Shown here: one piece after another, positions 51,110 through 63,047 of the stretch
Layout of the letters: every line of letters begins with the position of its first letter
How positions within the stretch are numbered: the first letter of the stretch is position 1
From: Impatiens glandulifera
Taxonomy: Eukaryota > Streptophyta > Magnoliopsida > Ericales > Balsaminaceae
Assembly (NCBI RefSeq): GCF_907164915.1
Contig: NC_061864.1
Location: 5,229,389 to 5,293,388, forward strand
Reading direction: 5' to 3'
Length of the DNA: 64,000 nt
The notes under the pieces: generated by a model
Database searches by the model: none
What the model was told of the DNA's origin: nothing
Seen by the model: only the letters and a program-made list of their open reading frames with translations
Program-made: the position numbers and the translations under genes

Positions 51110-54100
51110 GCATTTGAAAGTGTGAGGTCACGAGATGAAGGTTGGGTGGAGACATATGAAAAAGTGTGAGTCAATTAAGGGGTTAGTGAATGTTTGTGAT
51201 TGGTTGTCGATTTGTTGAAATAGGAATAAAAAATATCGACTAAGATTGGTGGGTGGTTTACTGATGGGGTAAAGTGACATATGAAAAAATGTGAGTCACA
51301 GTATTAAGGTCCATTAATTGAGGGATTAGTGAGTGCATGATCAATTGAATTTTGGTTGTTGATTTATTGAAGTGGTAAAAGAGGTTGTCTAAAATTGGTG
51401 GGTGGTTTGCCGATGAGGATAAAGAGGTATATGAAAAAATGTGAGTAGAAAGATTAAGGTCAATTAATTGAGGGATTAGTGGGTGCATGATCGATTGAAT
51501 TGGTTGTTGATTTTTTGAAGTGGGTAAAAGAGGTCGACTAAGATTGATAGGGTGGTTTGTCAAAGGGATAAAGAGACATATGAAAAACTATGATTCACAA
51601 TAGATCAACTAAGTGTGAGTCACAAGATTAAGGTCAATTAATTGGGGGATTAGTGGGATCGTGATCGATTAAATTGGTTATTGATTTGTTGAAGTGAGTA
51701 AAAGAGGTCGAGTAAGATTGGTAGGGGTGGTTTGTCGAGGGGATGATGAATGTTTACCGAGATAAAGAGGCATATGAAAAAATGTGAGTTATAAGAGATC
51801 GACTATTTAACAATTAAATACAAAATATATAATCATACACAAAATTATAAAATTATTTCAACAAACTCAAGTGGTCTAGAAGTTAAGTGTTCTAGATTCA
51901 TGTTTAAGACTAAAATTCAAATACCAAAAAATACAAATTTAAAAGTGAGTATTATAAAGATTTGAGATATTGATGTTGCATTATTTAGTATAATATATGT
52001 TGGCACAACTTTTAAACAATGGATAAGAGGCGTGTGAAAGTGTGAGGTCGGAATTATTGGTTGGTTTGACAAGCATTTGAAATTGTGAGGTCACGAAATG
52101 TAGGTCAAGTGGTGTATGATTTGTCAACCGAAAGGATAAAAATGCATATGAAAAGTGTGAGTCATAAAATTATGGTTTGGGGGGATTAATTGTTGGTTTG
52201 ACGAGGATAAGAGGTGTGTGATCAATTAAGATTGGTTGTTGATTGTTGAAGTGGTGGTAGTGGTAAAAAGAGGTCGATTAAGATTTATGGATTGTTTGTC
52301 GAGAGGTAAAGAGACATATGATGGGATAAAGAGATTTATCAAAAAGTGTGAGTCACAAGATGATGGTCAATTTGGGGTTAGTGTTTGGTTTGACGAAGGA
52401 TAAGAGGTGTGTGATCTATTGTGATTGATTGAAGTGGGGGTAAAATAGGTCGACTAAGATTGGTGGGTGGTTTGCCAAGAGGATAAAGAGGCATATAAAA
52501 AAGTTTGAGTCATAAGAGGTCGACTAAGATTGGTGAGTGATTTCTGATGAATAAAAAAGACATATAAAAAAATGTGAGTCACAAGAGCTTTACTAAGATT
52601 GGTGGGTGATTTTCCAAGGAATAAAAAAGGCATGTGAAAAAAGTATGAGTCACAAGAGTTGACTAAGATTGGTGATGGTTTTCCGAGGAATAAAAGAGGC
52701 ATGTGAAAAAAAATATGAGTCACAAGAGTTGACTAAGATTGGTGGTGGTTTGCCGAGGGAATAAAGAGGTGTGTGAGGTCACTAGATGAAATGTCGATTT
52801 TAATATTTTTGGTGGTTGACTTTTCGAAGTGAGGGTAAAATATAAAATGTCTTTATAATAAATTAGATATTAATGTTTAAAAATATATGTATGAGATGTC
52901 GATTGACCGAAGTGGTCGATTAGAGGATTGATTGTTGATTTGTTAAAGTGGGGTAAAAGAAGTCGTGATAAGAATAAATATGATGATATGTGAGGTGAGA
53001 TTTGTGGTTGATTTGTCGGGATAAGAGGCCAGTAATAAAAGGAGATATCAATGGTTAAAAATATATAAATTAGATGTTAATTGACCGAATTGTAAACAGT
53101 GTGTGAGGTCTCGAGATTAGTGGTCAAAATTAGGATTGGTGAGTGGTTCTCTAAAGGGATAAAGAGACATATATATATATATATATATATATATGAAAAA
53201 GTGTGAGTCAAAAGATGAGAGGTTGATTATGGGGATTGATGATTGGTTTGATGAGGGATAAAAGGTGTGTTAAAGTGTGTGTAAGGTCATGATATGAAAT
53301 GAGATGTCGATTGAGATTTGACGGTTGGTTTGTAGGAAGTGGGGAATAATTTAAGATGTTGGTAACAAATTAGATATTAGTGGTTTAAAATATATGAATG
53401 AGATGTTAATTGACTGAAATGTAAAAGTATGCGATGTCACAAGATTAGAGTTTGACTGTGATTGGTGCGTTGTTTGTCAAATGGACAAAAAGACATATGA
53501 AAAAGTGTGAGTCACAATATGAGAGGTCAATTGAGGGATCGATGTTAGTTTGACGAGGATAAAAGGTGTGTGAATGTCTGTTAGGTCACGAGATTAGATA
53601 TTGATTGAGATTTGATGGTTGGTTTACCGAAGTGGGGATAAAAAAAGGTTGCGGTAATATAAAAAAAGGATGGTAACAAATGAGATATTAATGGATAAAA
53701 TATATGAATGAGATATTAATTAATCAAAGTGTAAGTGTGTGAGGTGATGAGATTAAAACTCGATTGAGATTTGTGGGTGATTTTCCAAGTGGATAAAGAG
53801 AAATATGAAAAAATGTGAGTCACAAGATAAACGGTCGATTGGTGGGATTTGTGGTTAAAGAGGTCGTGTTAAGGGTAAAATGATGAAATGAGATGTGAGA
53901 TTTGTGGGGATAAGATGTTGATAATAAAGGAGATATCGATGATTAAAATTAATATGAATGAAATTTTGATTGATCGAAGTGTAAAAATGTGTGAGCTCAC
54001 AATATTATAGGTTGATTGAGATTGATGATTGATTTGTCGAGTGGGATAAGAGGCATGTGAAAAACATAAGGTCACAATATGAGAGGTCGATTGAGATTGG

Positions 54101-54240
54101 TGGTTGATCTGACGAGAGATAATATGTGTGTGAAAGTGTGTGAGGTCATGATATGAGATGTGGATTGTGTGATTGGTGGTTGGTTTGTCGAAATGGTTGT
54201 AAAAATGGTCGCAGTAATGGATAAAAAAGGTCGGTAATAG
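51110..54240 (+). repeat. Degenerate minisatellite, block 3 (unit B and beyond)
   Basis: The left part, to 53006, is the copy of block 2, with the compact run of about 70-bp units at about 52449-52760. From 53007 to about 54240 the family continues with more diverged, longer units (GTGTGAGGTCACGAGATTAG, GGTTGGTTTGACGAGG, GAATGAGATGTTAATTGAC). The array therefore existed before the duplication, and the right breakpoint fell inside it. A (TA)n tract interrupts it at 53168-53194. Confidence 0.85.
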
Positions 54241-55792
54241 GTAAAGTATGTCTAACATTACTTTAGATAATAATAAAATATATGACACAACTTTAAGCAA
54301 AATCTATGAATCGATCTATTGTAACTAAAAAATAAATGGTGTAATTAACTAGTAAGAAGAAATTTATATTTCTTTTGAAGTGCTTTTCAAATTCATAAAA
54401 TTAATTTTTATTTTTATTTTAGATATTTGATGTTAAATTTGGGATTGAACCTAATTTTTATATACTAAAATAAAATTTAAAATAATTATATTTAAATAAT
54501 ATTAATTTTATTTAAAATATTATAGATAAATAATATTTAGCATACCTGCCATAAACATGACTAACATAGTGATCAGCTATTATTGTTTGCTAAACAATTA
54601 TCATTAGTTTCATTACTGACCATGTTAAACACATATATTATTATTATTTTAAGTTTTGGAAGATACCACTACTAACCTCCTTTAAAAATTGTAAAATCAT
54701 ATACGAGAATATATATTTTTCAAGTGATACTAAACAAATATATTAAAAGTTAAACAAAAAATTAATGAGAGTACCGCTATAATAATCAAAACAAAACAAT
54801 ATCATTTTATTTTAAAAAAAATAAAATAAAATTGATCATAATAACTAATTCTAGGTACACGTTGGGACACGTGTTAGGAAACAACTTATCATTTCCCATG
54901 ATCTTCCAAGGTTATCAATAATCCATAAACAAGTTGGAAACAATATTGTTGTATCATAATATCTCATAATTTAGTTATAATTAGTAATTTTTATACACAA
55001 TTTTATCACGTAAATTGTATCATTCACAAATTAAGTCAGTATATCTATAGAATTGAATTAATACATTTTAAGTTCGTTATTTAAATATATCCTATTTAAT
55101 ATTTAATAAATCGAATATTTGATTTGATTCGAATTAAATTACCTATCTAAATTTCTAAGACGGTGGTTTTTTATAAGTGAATATTGAATATTAAGAAATA
55201 TAAATAATTAAATATTACTTGGGCTATTAATTAAGGAAGTTGTGTAGCAATATTATAATATATATATACCAAACAAGACCTGTATTAGGTTTTTAAGTCT
55301 TTTTCAATAGTAATGGAAACCTAATACCGCGTGGGTTCCATCAGTTGCTAACAAAACCATGTGGCGGTGGATATATATTCTCTTTAAAAATGAAAAAAGA
55401 AAATAACCAGTCTTTTATTATTATTATTTTTTATATTTTAGTCATCTCAACATGAACTACTCCCCCACTACTTAAAAAATAATAATATTTAATTAAAATT
55501 TTGTATTTGAGTATTTTTTTAAATTTAGTAATGAGATCATAAACAGACTATATTAAGTAAAAAGTAGTAAATAATTTATATTTAAATAATAATAATAAAG
55601 TTTAGTAGCAACAGCAACGCAATAGTTAATAATATAATAATAATAATGTTAAACCTAATTAAACAGTTAATTAATTAAGAAATAGATCTAATAATAGCGA
55701 AAGAGGTATTGAATTGAACAATACAATAGCCCTAACCCTAATTTGTTATCTACCTTTTGGCTGGCCGTCATGAATCATGATGATGATGATGA
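54241..55792. other. AT-rich spacer before the calmodulin-like gene
   Basis: No gene was seen. 54771-54889 is one copy of a dispersed segment of about 120 bp also found at 58357-58475. The 3' end region of the minus-strand calmodulin-like gene lies just before 55793. Confidence 0.5.
54771..54889 (+). repeat. Dispersed repeat of about 120 bp, copy 1
   Basis: Starts near ACCGCTATAATAATCAAAAC and ends ACACGTGTTAGGAAACAAC. Copy 2 at 58357-58475 starts ACCATTATAATAATAAAACG and ends TCACATGCTAGGAAACATC. Both contain a CATCATTTTATTT or TATCATTTTATTT core. The pair brackets the calmodulin-like gene in the same orientation. Confidence 0.55.
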
Positions 55793-56236
55793 TCAAGAAG
55801 CAGCTTTAGACATCATCTTCTTGAACTCTTCGAAATTGACGTGACCGTCACCGTCGGCATCGACGGACCTAATCATCCGACTACAGTCTTTCACCGAGCA
55901 TTTCTCACCGAGGCTCTTCAACACAGAATGCAATTCACTTACAGAGATCAGACCATTTCCGTCGCGATCGTACAGGCTGAACGCGTCTCTAAGTTCCTTA
56001 TTCTTATCAATGGCGCTTACTTCATCGACGGCGCAGTAGAAATCCTTGAATTCATTCATATCGATGAATCCATCGCCGTCCTTATCGATTTCGGACATCA
56101 CGCGATTTACCTCCTCTGCTGAGGTCTCTGAACCGAGCGCTTTCAGGATCGCACTGAGTTCCGATTGGGAGATCTTGCCGTCGCCATTGGCGTCGAACTT
56201 GTTGAAAACCTTCTCCACGTCGCTGATGGATGACAT
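55793..56236 (-). CDS. CML27: Calmodulin-like protein, four EF-hands (CML27-like)
   Basis: An intronless 147-aa protein with four complete EF-hand loops: [12 protein letters not shown] (15-26), [12 protein letters not shown] (51-62), [12 protein letters not shown] (90-101) and [12 protein letters not shown] (126-137). Each has acidic residues at positions 1, 3 and 12 or their usual equivalents, so all four should bind calcium. The segment [19 protein letters not shown] with FEEFKKMM is characteristic of the CML23-27 group. These are small calcium sensors that change shape on calcium rise and bind targets; the target is unknown. A TATA-like TTATATAG lies about 60 bp before the ATG (56302-56295, minus strand). 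The gene has much higher GC content than its surroundings, as is usual for intronless CMLs. CML26 is an alternative name. Confidence 0.92.
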   Translation of the reverse strand: MSSISDVEKVFNKFDANGDGKISQSELSAILKALGSETSAEEVNRVMSEIDKDGDGFIDMNEFKDFYCAVDEVSAIDKNKELRDAFSLYDRDGNGLISVSELHSVLKSLGEKCSVKDCSRMIRSVDADGDGHVNFEEFKKMMSKAAS

Positions 56237-56302
56237 CGTAAGTAAGTAACTGATCGTCGGGAATTCACAAGTTATGCGTGATGGATCTTCTTCTCTATAT
56301 AA

Positions 56303-58745
56303 TGGAGAAAGATAGAGAGAGAATCTGGCGATTCGAAATAATATTGAGTTTTTGAAGATTCGCGAAAGGCGTGGCTTGTGATTTCAGTTATCTGTATACG
56401 CGTTATTTTTATTGAAGACGCGTTTGATTGTGACTGGAGTAGTAGGCCTTTTTTATGTTGGGCTTTTGCCCAATTATTCATTATTATATTCAATTCTTTT
56501 TTTTTTTTGTTTGTTACTAAATTATATTTTAATAATTCACCTTTTGCTTTATCAATTTATTTTCAAAAACAATTTGCACATTTTTTTTTAATTTAATTAT
56601 AATCTAAAATCATTTCATCCATTCAATTATCACATTAAACAAAATATTAAAATATTTTTTATTTTATTATTATATAATAATATAAAATTTTTATAAAAAA
56701 ATTACTTACTCAAAAGTATTACCCACTCAATATATTTTAAATATACCTAAATTTATTAAAATAACTCAATCAATCAAGCTATTGTTTTTATATTATATAT
56801 ATTTAACTTTAAGATTTCTTGGTATTAAAGCAACCTTGAATATATTAGAGCCGAGGCTTTCACTCTAAGAAAAAGTTTTGGATAAAAGTTGAAAATTATT
56901 TTTTCTCTGGGGGTTCTTCCGATATTTTTTTTTGAATAGAATGTCTCGTTTTTTTTTTTTACTTAAATTTGAGTTTTTTTTTTTTTTTTTGGATACAGCA
57001 TTTTATTCAATGAATTTTACGTTCCGAATTTTTATAATTCGAAAAATATTTACAGTGGTGGATAAATAGATCATTTTTTGTTCATACCCTTTGATTATCT
57101 TGATGATCTTTTCTAGAGTCCGCATTCACCTTATTTTTAGCAGAAAAAAAAATAAAATTACCGGAATTGAAGTGATTTAATTATCACTTAGTATAACATT
57201 TTTTGGTGTTGATTATCCCCATCGATTACAAACAAGTTTCAATGTTGTTCAAAATATTTATTAAATTAATTTTGACATCGTTTGATTAGTTTATTTGGCT
57301 TGTTTTACCACATCACTCATTATTATAAATTTTTTAAATTATCTTAAAATATTTATAAAATTGTTTTTTTTTATAATTTTAATTATTACAAATATATTAT
57401 ATTATTTAACATCTAAATTAAATTCTTATTAGTTAATTGATTTTGTTAACATTATTTTATAATATTAATAATTTTTTTATAATTTATATTTTTGTCAATC
57501 CAAACAGTATTTTTTTTCTTTCTAAGAATTCTGCTCTTATATTTTCATAAAAATGTTAAAGTTTTAACTTTAATATATTGTTTCTTTCATTTTTTAATAA
57601 ATATAATTTTACCTTATGAATAAAATGTATCTTAATATTTTTTTAGAATTCATACATGGTTTCATTTTAGTTTTTGAGTTCTTATATTAAATTAAATAGA
57701 TGATTATGCATTATATTTTAATAGTTAAATTTATAATAGTGAATAATTGAATATCCTGTAAAAGTCTAAGAGTCAATTTTGAATTCTGTTCTAGAACTGA
57801 AGATATTTATTAGAGGTGGACGAATTAAGCCTTTACACGAACTAGGCGTGATTTTAGAACACACGTTTTCTCTTCAATTTTATAAAAGAATATTTTTGTC
57901 ATTCAAGCAAAGAATCAATTATTACTCACTTTCGGCATATTATATATATATATATATATTATATATATAAATTTTAATCAAGACTTGAATAGGTGGCGTT
58001 AGTTCTATTATATACGGATTCTTATTTTTATTTTTATAATAATATATTATTAAAAACTGATATAATTATATATATATATATATATATTATAATTATATGT
58101 TGGAGAATTTTAATCAAAAGAGAATTTGATGTTTGACTAAAGAAAAAGAAGAAGATTTTGATATGTAACATTTTTTTTTTTAAGATTTCGATTCACACAA
58201 TCTTTCTATAATAAATATGCTTTATTTTTTAAGGGATCATCTATGTTTAATTTTTTTAATTCAGACTTAAATAAAGGAAATCAACTGGAAGTCTGGAACT
58301 CATAAATTAACCCTAACTTGGGGGTTGAGATCAGCTGTTTTCTAACACGTCAACATGTACCATTATAATAATAAAACGAAACAACATCATTTTATTTGGA
58401 AAAAATAATTAAAACTGAACTTAATTCTAAGTAATTGATTCTAGATACATGTTCGGATCACATGCTAGGAAACATCTAATAATCTCCCCTACTTTACATT
58501 TTAACTCTAAAGTTCAATTAACTTACGTCTTAAATAAAAACATATTTCATAAAATGAATAATAATAAGAACATTTTAAATAAAAGTAAAATCATTACTGT
58601 AATATGTATTATTTCAAAAACTGAAAACTAATAATAATAATTAATTTATTTTTTTTAATAGATTGAGAAAAATAAATTAAAAATGTTTATCCCAAAACAT
58701 GTAAAGCATATAAAAAAAAAAAAATGCAGATTGAAATATTATTTT
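56303..58745. other. AT-rich spacer downstream of the calmodulin-like gene's promoter
   Basis: No gene was seen. Long T runs at 56940-56990 and (TA)n tracts near 57940-57968 and 58066-58086 are present. 58357-58475 is copy 2 of the dispersed repeat listed at 54771. Confidence 0.5.
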
Positions 58746-59060
58746 GAGAAATGATAAACTCAACGAAAAATTCAGCGAAAGAGAGTCTACGAATTCGATG
58801 CCACGTTGTCTCCACATCCCGAAACGCACAGTTTAGGTTTCGGGTTCCGAAATGACTGTTTGGGACATTTTTATTTTCTCTCTCTTACCCACGTGCGTTT
58901 CGGAACTCGAAATGAGCGTTTCAGACATTTTTAATTTTTTCTCTACTATCCACGTGCATTTCAGAACATTTTAAAAATTTTTCTCTTATACTCAAATGGC
59001 ATGCCAAGTCGATTTGTGGACTTACTTTCTCTAAAATTTTGGTTGAGTTTATCATTTTTC
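58746..59060. mobile_element. MITE-like element with inverted ends and internal tandem repeats
   Basis: The left end GAGAAATGATAAACTCAACG (58746-58765) and the right end, read on the minus strand, GAAAAATGATAAACTCAACC (from 59060 inward) are inverted copies. The match continues through AAAATT and GAAAG to about 38 bp. Inside are about two units of about 61 bp (58848-58908 and 58909-58970), each with GACATTTTTA, a CT-rich run and CCACGTGC. Length about 315 bp with no coding potential. The target-site duplication is unclear, so the superfamily is not assigned. Confidence 0.75.
58890..58956. promoter_or_regulatory. Two G-box (CACGTG) motifs carried by the MITE-like element
   Basis: CACGTG at 58890-58895 and 58951-58956, each in the context CCACGTGC, lie 61 bp apart within the tandem units, about 490-550 bp before the ATS3-like start codon. 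CCACGTGC is a core accepted by bZIP and bHLH factors. Activity is not shown by sequence alone. Confidence 0.5.
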
Positions 59061-59441
59061 TATTATAAGCATTTGTTCTATAGTTCGATTTCATTTAAAA
59101 CGTTTTAAACCAATAGCCTATTTTTTTATTTTATTAGACACATTTTTTTTATTACTTTAATTATTTAGTTTATTAATACTATTAAAAAAAAGTCTTTGTT
59201 TATAAAAATAAGTTTGAGTGTGAATTTAAATATATGAATAAATTAAGTTTCGTTTGATGCTCTTAATTAATTAATTAATAAATAGCTTTGTACATAGGCT
59301 CATAAATGAGAGAGACGTGTGCAAATCTCCACTCCATTTCTTCTTCTTCCCCATCATCAAGAACCGACGGTTAAGGCGCTGTGGCTACTCATCATCAATC
59401 TTCGCGATCTGTTTTCTCTGATCAAATTTCAGGCGACGGCG

Positions 59442-60729
59442 ATGAGGAATCTAACTAATTGCCTCTTCTTCTTCTTCTTCCATTCTCTGCTCGGGCTATT
59501 ACTGTTGACGATCCTCTCTTCCGTAGACGCCAATTCAATCAGCCTCAAACCTCAGGAATCTGCGTATGCATCCCCTTTCTCCATTATTACCGCCACTACT
59601 ACGTCTCACTCTCAGGTAATTTAAACCCTAGAACTCTGATTTTCATCTATTTTCCGTCGATATCAGAATTCATTATTGCTAAAAAGTAAGGTTGTACATC
59701 GATTTTCAGTGTTTGTTACTTGTTACTCGATTTTTTTTTCCATGAATTTTGTCATTACGTTCGATTTCGATCTTCTTCTTATTATGCTGGATTTCTTCTT
59801 ATTATGCTGGATGTTGAATAACTCCGTTGGTTAATTAGTCAAAGTAAGTAAACGGAGGGGAGGAGGAGAATGGTGTACTTTTGGTAAATGACAATAATGT
59901 CCTTGTGTGAACTTCAGTATTATTTAGATATTTCTCAAATGTGTAATTCAGGTCTGTTGTTGCATTTGCTGAAACTTTGTGTAATTTATTTTTTATTATT
60001 GTTTTGACACTATTCTCATTTATATAATATCGTATTGAATTTAAAAAAAATAAAATTTGGTAGGTTGGTGAATAATTTGAAGTGTATTAGTGCCTCTGTT
60101 CAATGGCTATGTGACAACTTCCTTTTATTAAGGTTATTGAGTGTGAATTTTGATATGTAACTAGCTCAATCAAACTATTGCTGCTGTTGCTGCAAGTTGT
60201 TCATACACGGTTACTATAACGACAAGCTGCTCGTCTCCCAAATACACCCGTGACCAAATCAGTCTCTCGATGGGCGATTCCTTTGGAAACCAGGTCAATT
60301 ATCTCTTTATTAAAACAAATATCTTGTCCTAAATTATTGTACGATGGTGTTGTTCTTTATATTCCATTCCATTTGCAGGTAAATGCACCGCGAATAGACG
60401 ACCCATCAAGTGGCGCATTCGAGCGGTGCTCGGTTGATACATACGATATATCAGGGCCATGTTTGTACGAGGTGTGTTATTTGTATCTATATCGGAGTGG
60501 TTACGATGGTTGGATGCCTGAATCAGTTCAGGTCGATAGTTATTATACTGGCACTTCCACATTCTTTTATGACACTTACATTCCGGCCCAAATTTGGTAT
60601 GGTTTCAATTATTGCCAGAATCCTCGACCTTCAGGGTCCTCATCGATGTTTGTTGCTTCTAAGTCATTGCCCATACTCGTATTTATGGCGTTTTTATTAG
60701 TAGCTATTTTCAATATCGAAGCTGCTTAA
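59442..60729 (+). CDS. ATS3: Embryo-specific ATS3-like protein with PLAT/LH2 domain
   Basis: Three exons, 59442..59615, 60165..60293 and 60379..60729, give 217 aa. A hydrophobic signal peptide (1 to about 30; NCLFFFFFHSLLGLLLLTILSS) leads to a PLAT/LH2 domain. That domain starts SCSYTVTITTSCSSPKYTRDQISLSMGDSFGNQ and includes CSVDTYDISGPCLYEVCYLYLYRSGYDGWMPESVQV, the segment typical of ATS3 proteins. PLAT domains mediate lipid or protein contacts; ATS3 was described as a seed-embryo gene in Arabidopsis, with unknown biochemical role. The protein is probably secreted. The last 23 residues (SLPILVFMAFLLVAIFNIEAA) after a Ser/Gly-rich stretch look like a GPI-anchor signal or a membrane helix. The exon 2 acceptor (AACTAG) was chosen because it keeps the frame; a nearby alternative is possible. 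Confidence 0.87.
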
Positions 60730-61849
60730 TTTGTAAGGTTTGATTTTTACACTTTATATGTACACTATTTATTATTAGAATCATCCATCACTATTCTATT
60801 TTAGTCAGTTTGTTATCACAGCAATACCAATTCACTCAAGTTCTATTAGGGGTTTGTAATTTGAAGGGTTGAATTAAAAAAAATGTTTTAAATATTTTAA
60901 ATATTAGAAAAAATTAAAAAAAAAACATAGATGTTAAAATTAAAATTTAACTTAAATGGTTAAATTCTCATTATTTTAAATTAATGATAATATGATTTTA
61001 GAAATATATAAATATTTTTGATTTTACATTAAAAAATATTATTTATTCAAATAAATAAATAATTATAATTAATTTTATAATATTATTTATTTAATTTTAA
61101 TACATATATTTTTTAAAATGATTAAGGTATAAAATACTTATTTATATATAAATAATAATAATAAATAAATAATATTTTTAAATTAAAATATTTTAATTTC
61201 ATGTAAAACTTGAATTTAGGAGTTTATAATTAAACAAATCTCTCAATGAATTGTTCATATAGAAAGAATAATTTTGATAGTTTGTTTCCGAAAATTGATA
61301 TCTAAATGTAATATGATAGTTGGGCCGGGTCAGAACAGTCCACTCCGATTATATTTCATAGTCCCGTACTACTAATAATGTTTTACTTAAATTTCAATAC
61401 CCAATAATATAAAATAATATACAAGATAATAAAACTACCTTTTTTTTATTTATTTAAGTTTTTTTATTTGACATATCAACCCGCACTTCTAAACAGGGAC
61501 AAGAGAACTGATCAAAATCGAATTGGATTTCCAAAATATTTAAGTTTTTGTTTTGTAACGATGGTATTTAGGTTGCCTTGTTTGGAACATTAAAAACACA
61601 CATATATATATATATATTATAAATTATTAAAAAAAAATTAATTAATTATAAAGATTTATAATAACTAGAATTGATTAAATGGTATGACCAAATAATTAAG
61701 CAGGCAAAAAGGTCACACTCCTTTTTCAATCACCCTTCCAAAATATAAAAAAAAATATATTTAAGTTGAGTTAAGGTATCTGACCTCAAGACTACAATTA
61801 GTAATAACCTAACAGTAAAACCAAGGCCTTATTTTAATGGTTTTTTTTT

Positions 61850-62070
61850 TGAAAAAAATTAGAGAGCGAAAAAATAATTATTGTTAATGATTTTGAGTAG
61901 ATAATGATTATTTTTAGTAAATAAATTTAAATTGTATTAATATATATAAATAAAATAAAAAATAATAATTTAAAATAAAAATATTTTAGTATTTTGGTTA
62001 ATGAAATGAATGATGTGATAGTTGAGAAGTGATTGATTGAAAAATTAATTTTGTATAAATTATTTAAAAA
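61850..62070 (+). mobile_element. MITE-like sequence, third copy
   Basis: TTTTAGTATTTTGGTTAATG (61986-62005), then ATGATGTGATAG and an AATTATTTAAAAAAACT end, match the intron elements at 33290 and 44465, with the AATTTAAAATAAAA run before it. The copies are diverged, so this is an older insertion. Confidence 0.45.
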
Positions 62071-62658
62071 AACTAAAGAGAACCAAGAATTGTGTGTATA
62101 TTGGCACCACAAATTGTTGAATCCCAAAACAAAAAACGTACCAAATCTAGTTTTTCAAAGAATAAAAAGGTTCCAAAATGTCTATTTTTACCAACAAAAT
62201 ATGTGTAGCCTTAAACAATAATAATAATAATAAAACTTACCCAAAAGTCTAGTCTAGATGTAACCCCAAGTATTTTTCTTCTGCTGCTTCAAAGATCTTT
62301 GCACCTAACTTTCTCAAAAGAAAGTGTATGAAAATTCCTTCAATTTTAAATATAAGCGGTTCAACTAACTTGATAAACTATATATTCATAAGAATGACAT
62401 TTTCCGGTCTCATTAATATAACACTATATATAGAAGACTATATTCTGTTGACGTTTCAACTAATGATATAGCTCATGATATATACTAACAAATATTATTA
62501 AATTAAAAAGTAATTAAAACAATTTATTTAATATTAATTGGCAATATGACAGTTGTGAAAATAATAGCCACAGCTTGAACTTGTACCTAAAAATGAACAT
62601 TTGTTAAGCAACCTGATAAATATAACTCCTAAACTCTAGGACAACCAATCATATTATC

Positions 62659-62666
62659 TATATAAA
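62659..62666 (+). promoter_or_regulatory. TATA box of the polcalcin gene
   Basis: TATATAAA about 120 bp before the ATG, with ACCAATCA about 15 bp further upstream (62643-62650). Position and sequence fit a core promoter with a leader of about 90 bp. Confidence 0.55.
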
Positions 62667-62786
62667 GAAATAAACCTTATATACATTCAATCTCCTAATT
62701 AATTTGTTTTACAAACCAAATTATAAACGATCGATAGCTTAAACTATACATTTCTCATTTAATCGAAATCTAATTGACCCGAAGAA

Positions 62787-63047
62787 ATGGCCTCAAGTGA
62801 CACTCCCGAAGATAAGGCCGACAGGGAGCGAATCTTCAATCATTTTGACGCAAACGGAGATGGGATGATCTCTTCGGTTGAGCTTGGGGATGCTTTGAAA
62901 ACCCTAGGATCGGTTACGCCAGACGAAGTCAAGCGCATGATGGCTGAAATTGATACCAACGGAGATGGCTACATTTCTTACGAAGAATTCACTAGTTTTG
63001 CTCAAGAAAATCGAGGTCTAATTAAGGACGTGGCCAAGATCTTTTGA
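62787..63047 (+). CDS. Polcalcin, two EF-hand pollen calcium-binding protein
   Basis: An intronless 86-aa protein, the exact size class of polcalcins. The two EF-hand loops are DANGDGMISSVE (21-32) and DTNGDGYISYEE (56-67), both complete. The linker LKTLGSVTPDEVKRMMAEI and the tail FTSFAQENRGLIKDVAKIF are family hallmarks. Polcalcins are small cytosolic calcium-binding proteins made mainly in mature pollen, where they probably buffer or sense calcium during tube growth; several are known pollen allergens. The closest alternative is a short CML, which the length and tail argue against. The ATG follows GAAGAA and is the first in the leader. Confidence 0.95.
   Translation: MASSDTPEDKADRERIFNHFDANGDGMISSVELGDALKTLGSVTPDEVKRMMAEIDTNGDGYISYEEFTSFAQENRGLIKDVAKIF

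Larger units (their letters stand above)
41274..53006 (+). repeat. Tandem duplication, unit B (about 11.7 kb)
   Basis: Direct copy of unit A. It is longer mainly because it keeps about 350 bp in intron 1 of the dsRBD gene (about 44670-45022) and about 330 bp of minisatellite (about 51918-52250) absent from A. It lacks about 130 bp of the ATTCGAA block near 47975 and most of the (AT)n tract near 49800. After 53006 the sequence continues as single-copy minisatellite. Confidence 0.96.
60730..62786. other. Spacer between the ATS3-like gene and polcalcin
   Basis: No gene was seen. It is AT-rich with a (TA)n tract near 61601-61617. 61850-62070 is a third, looser copy of the MITE-like sequence found in the dsRBD introns. 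The last 130 bp are the polcalcin promoter and leader. Confidence 0.5.

Noticed and set aside
55841..56249. Plus-strand open frames opposite the calmodulin-like gene
   Set aside because: Antisense shadows of a GC-richer EF-hand coding sequence.
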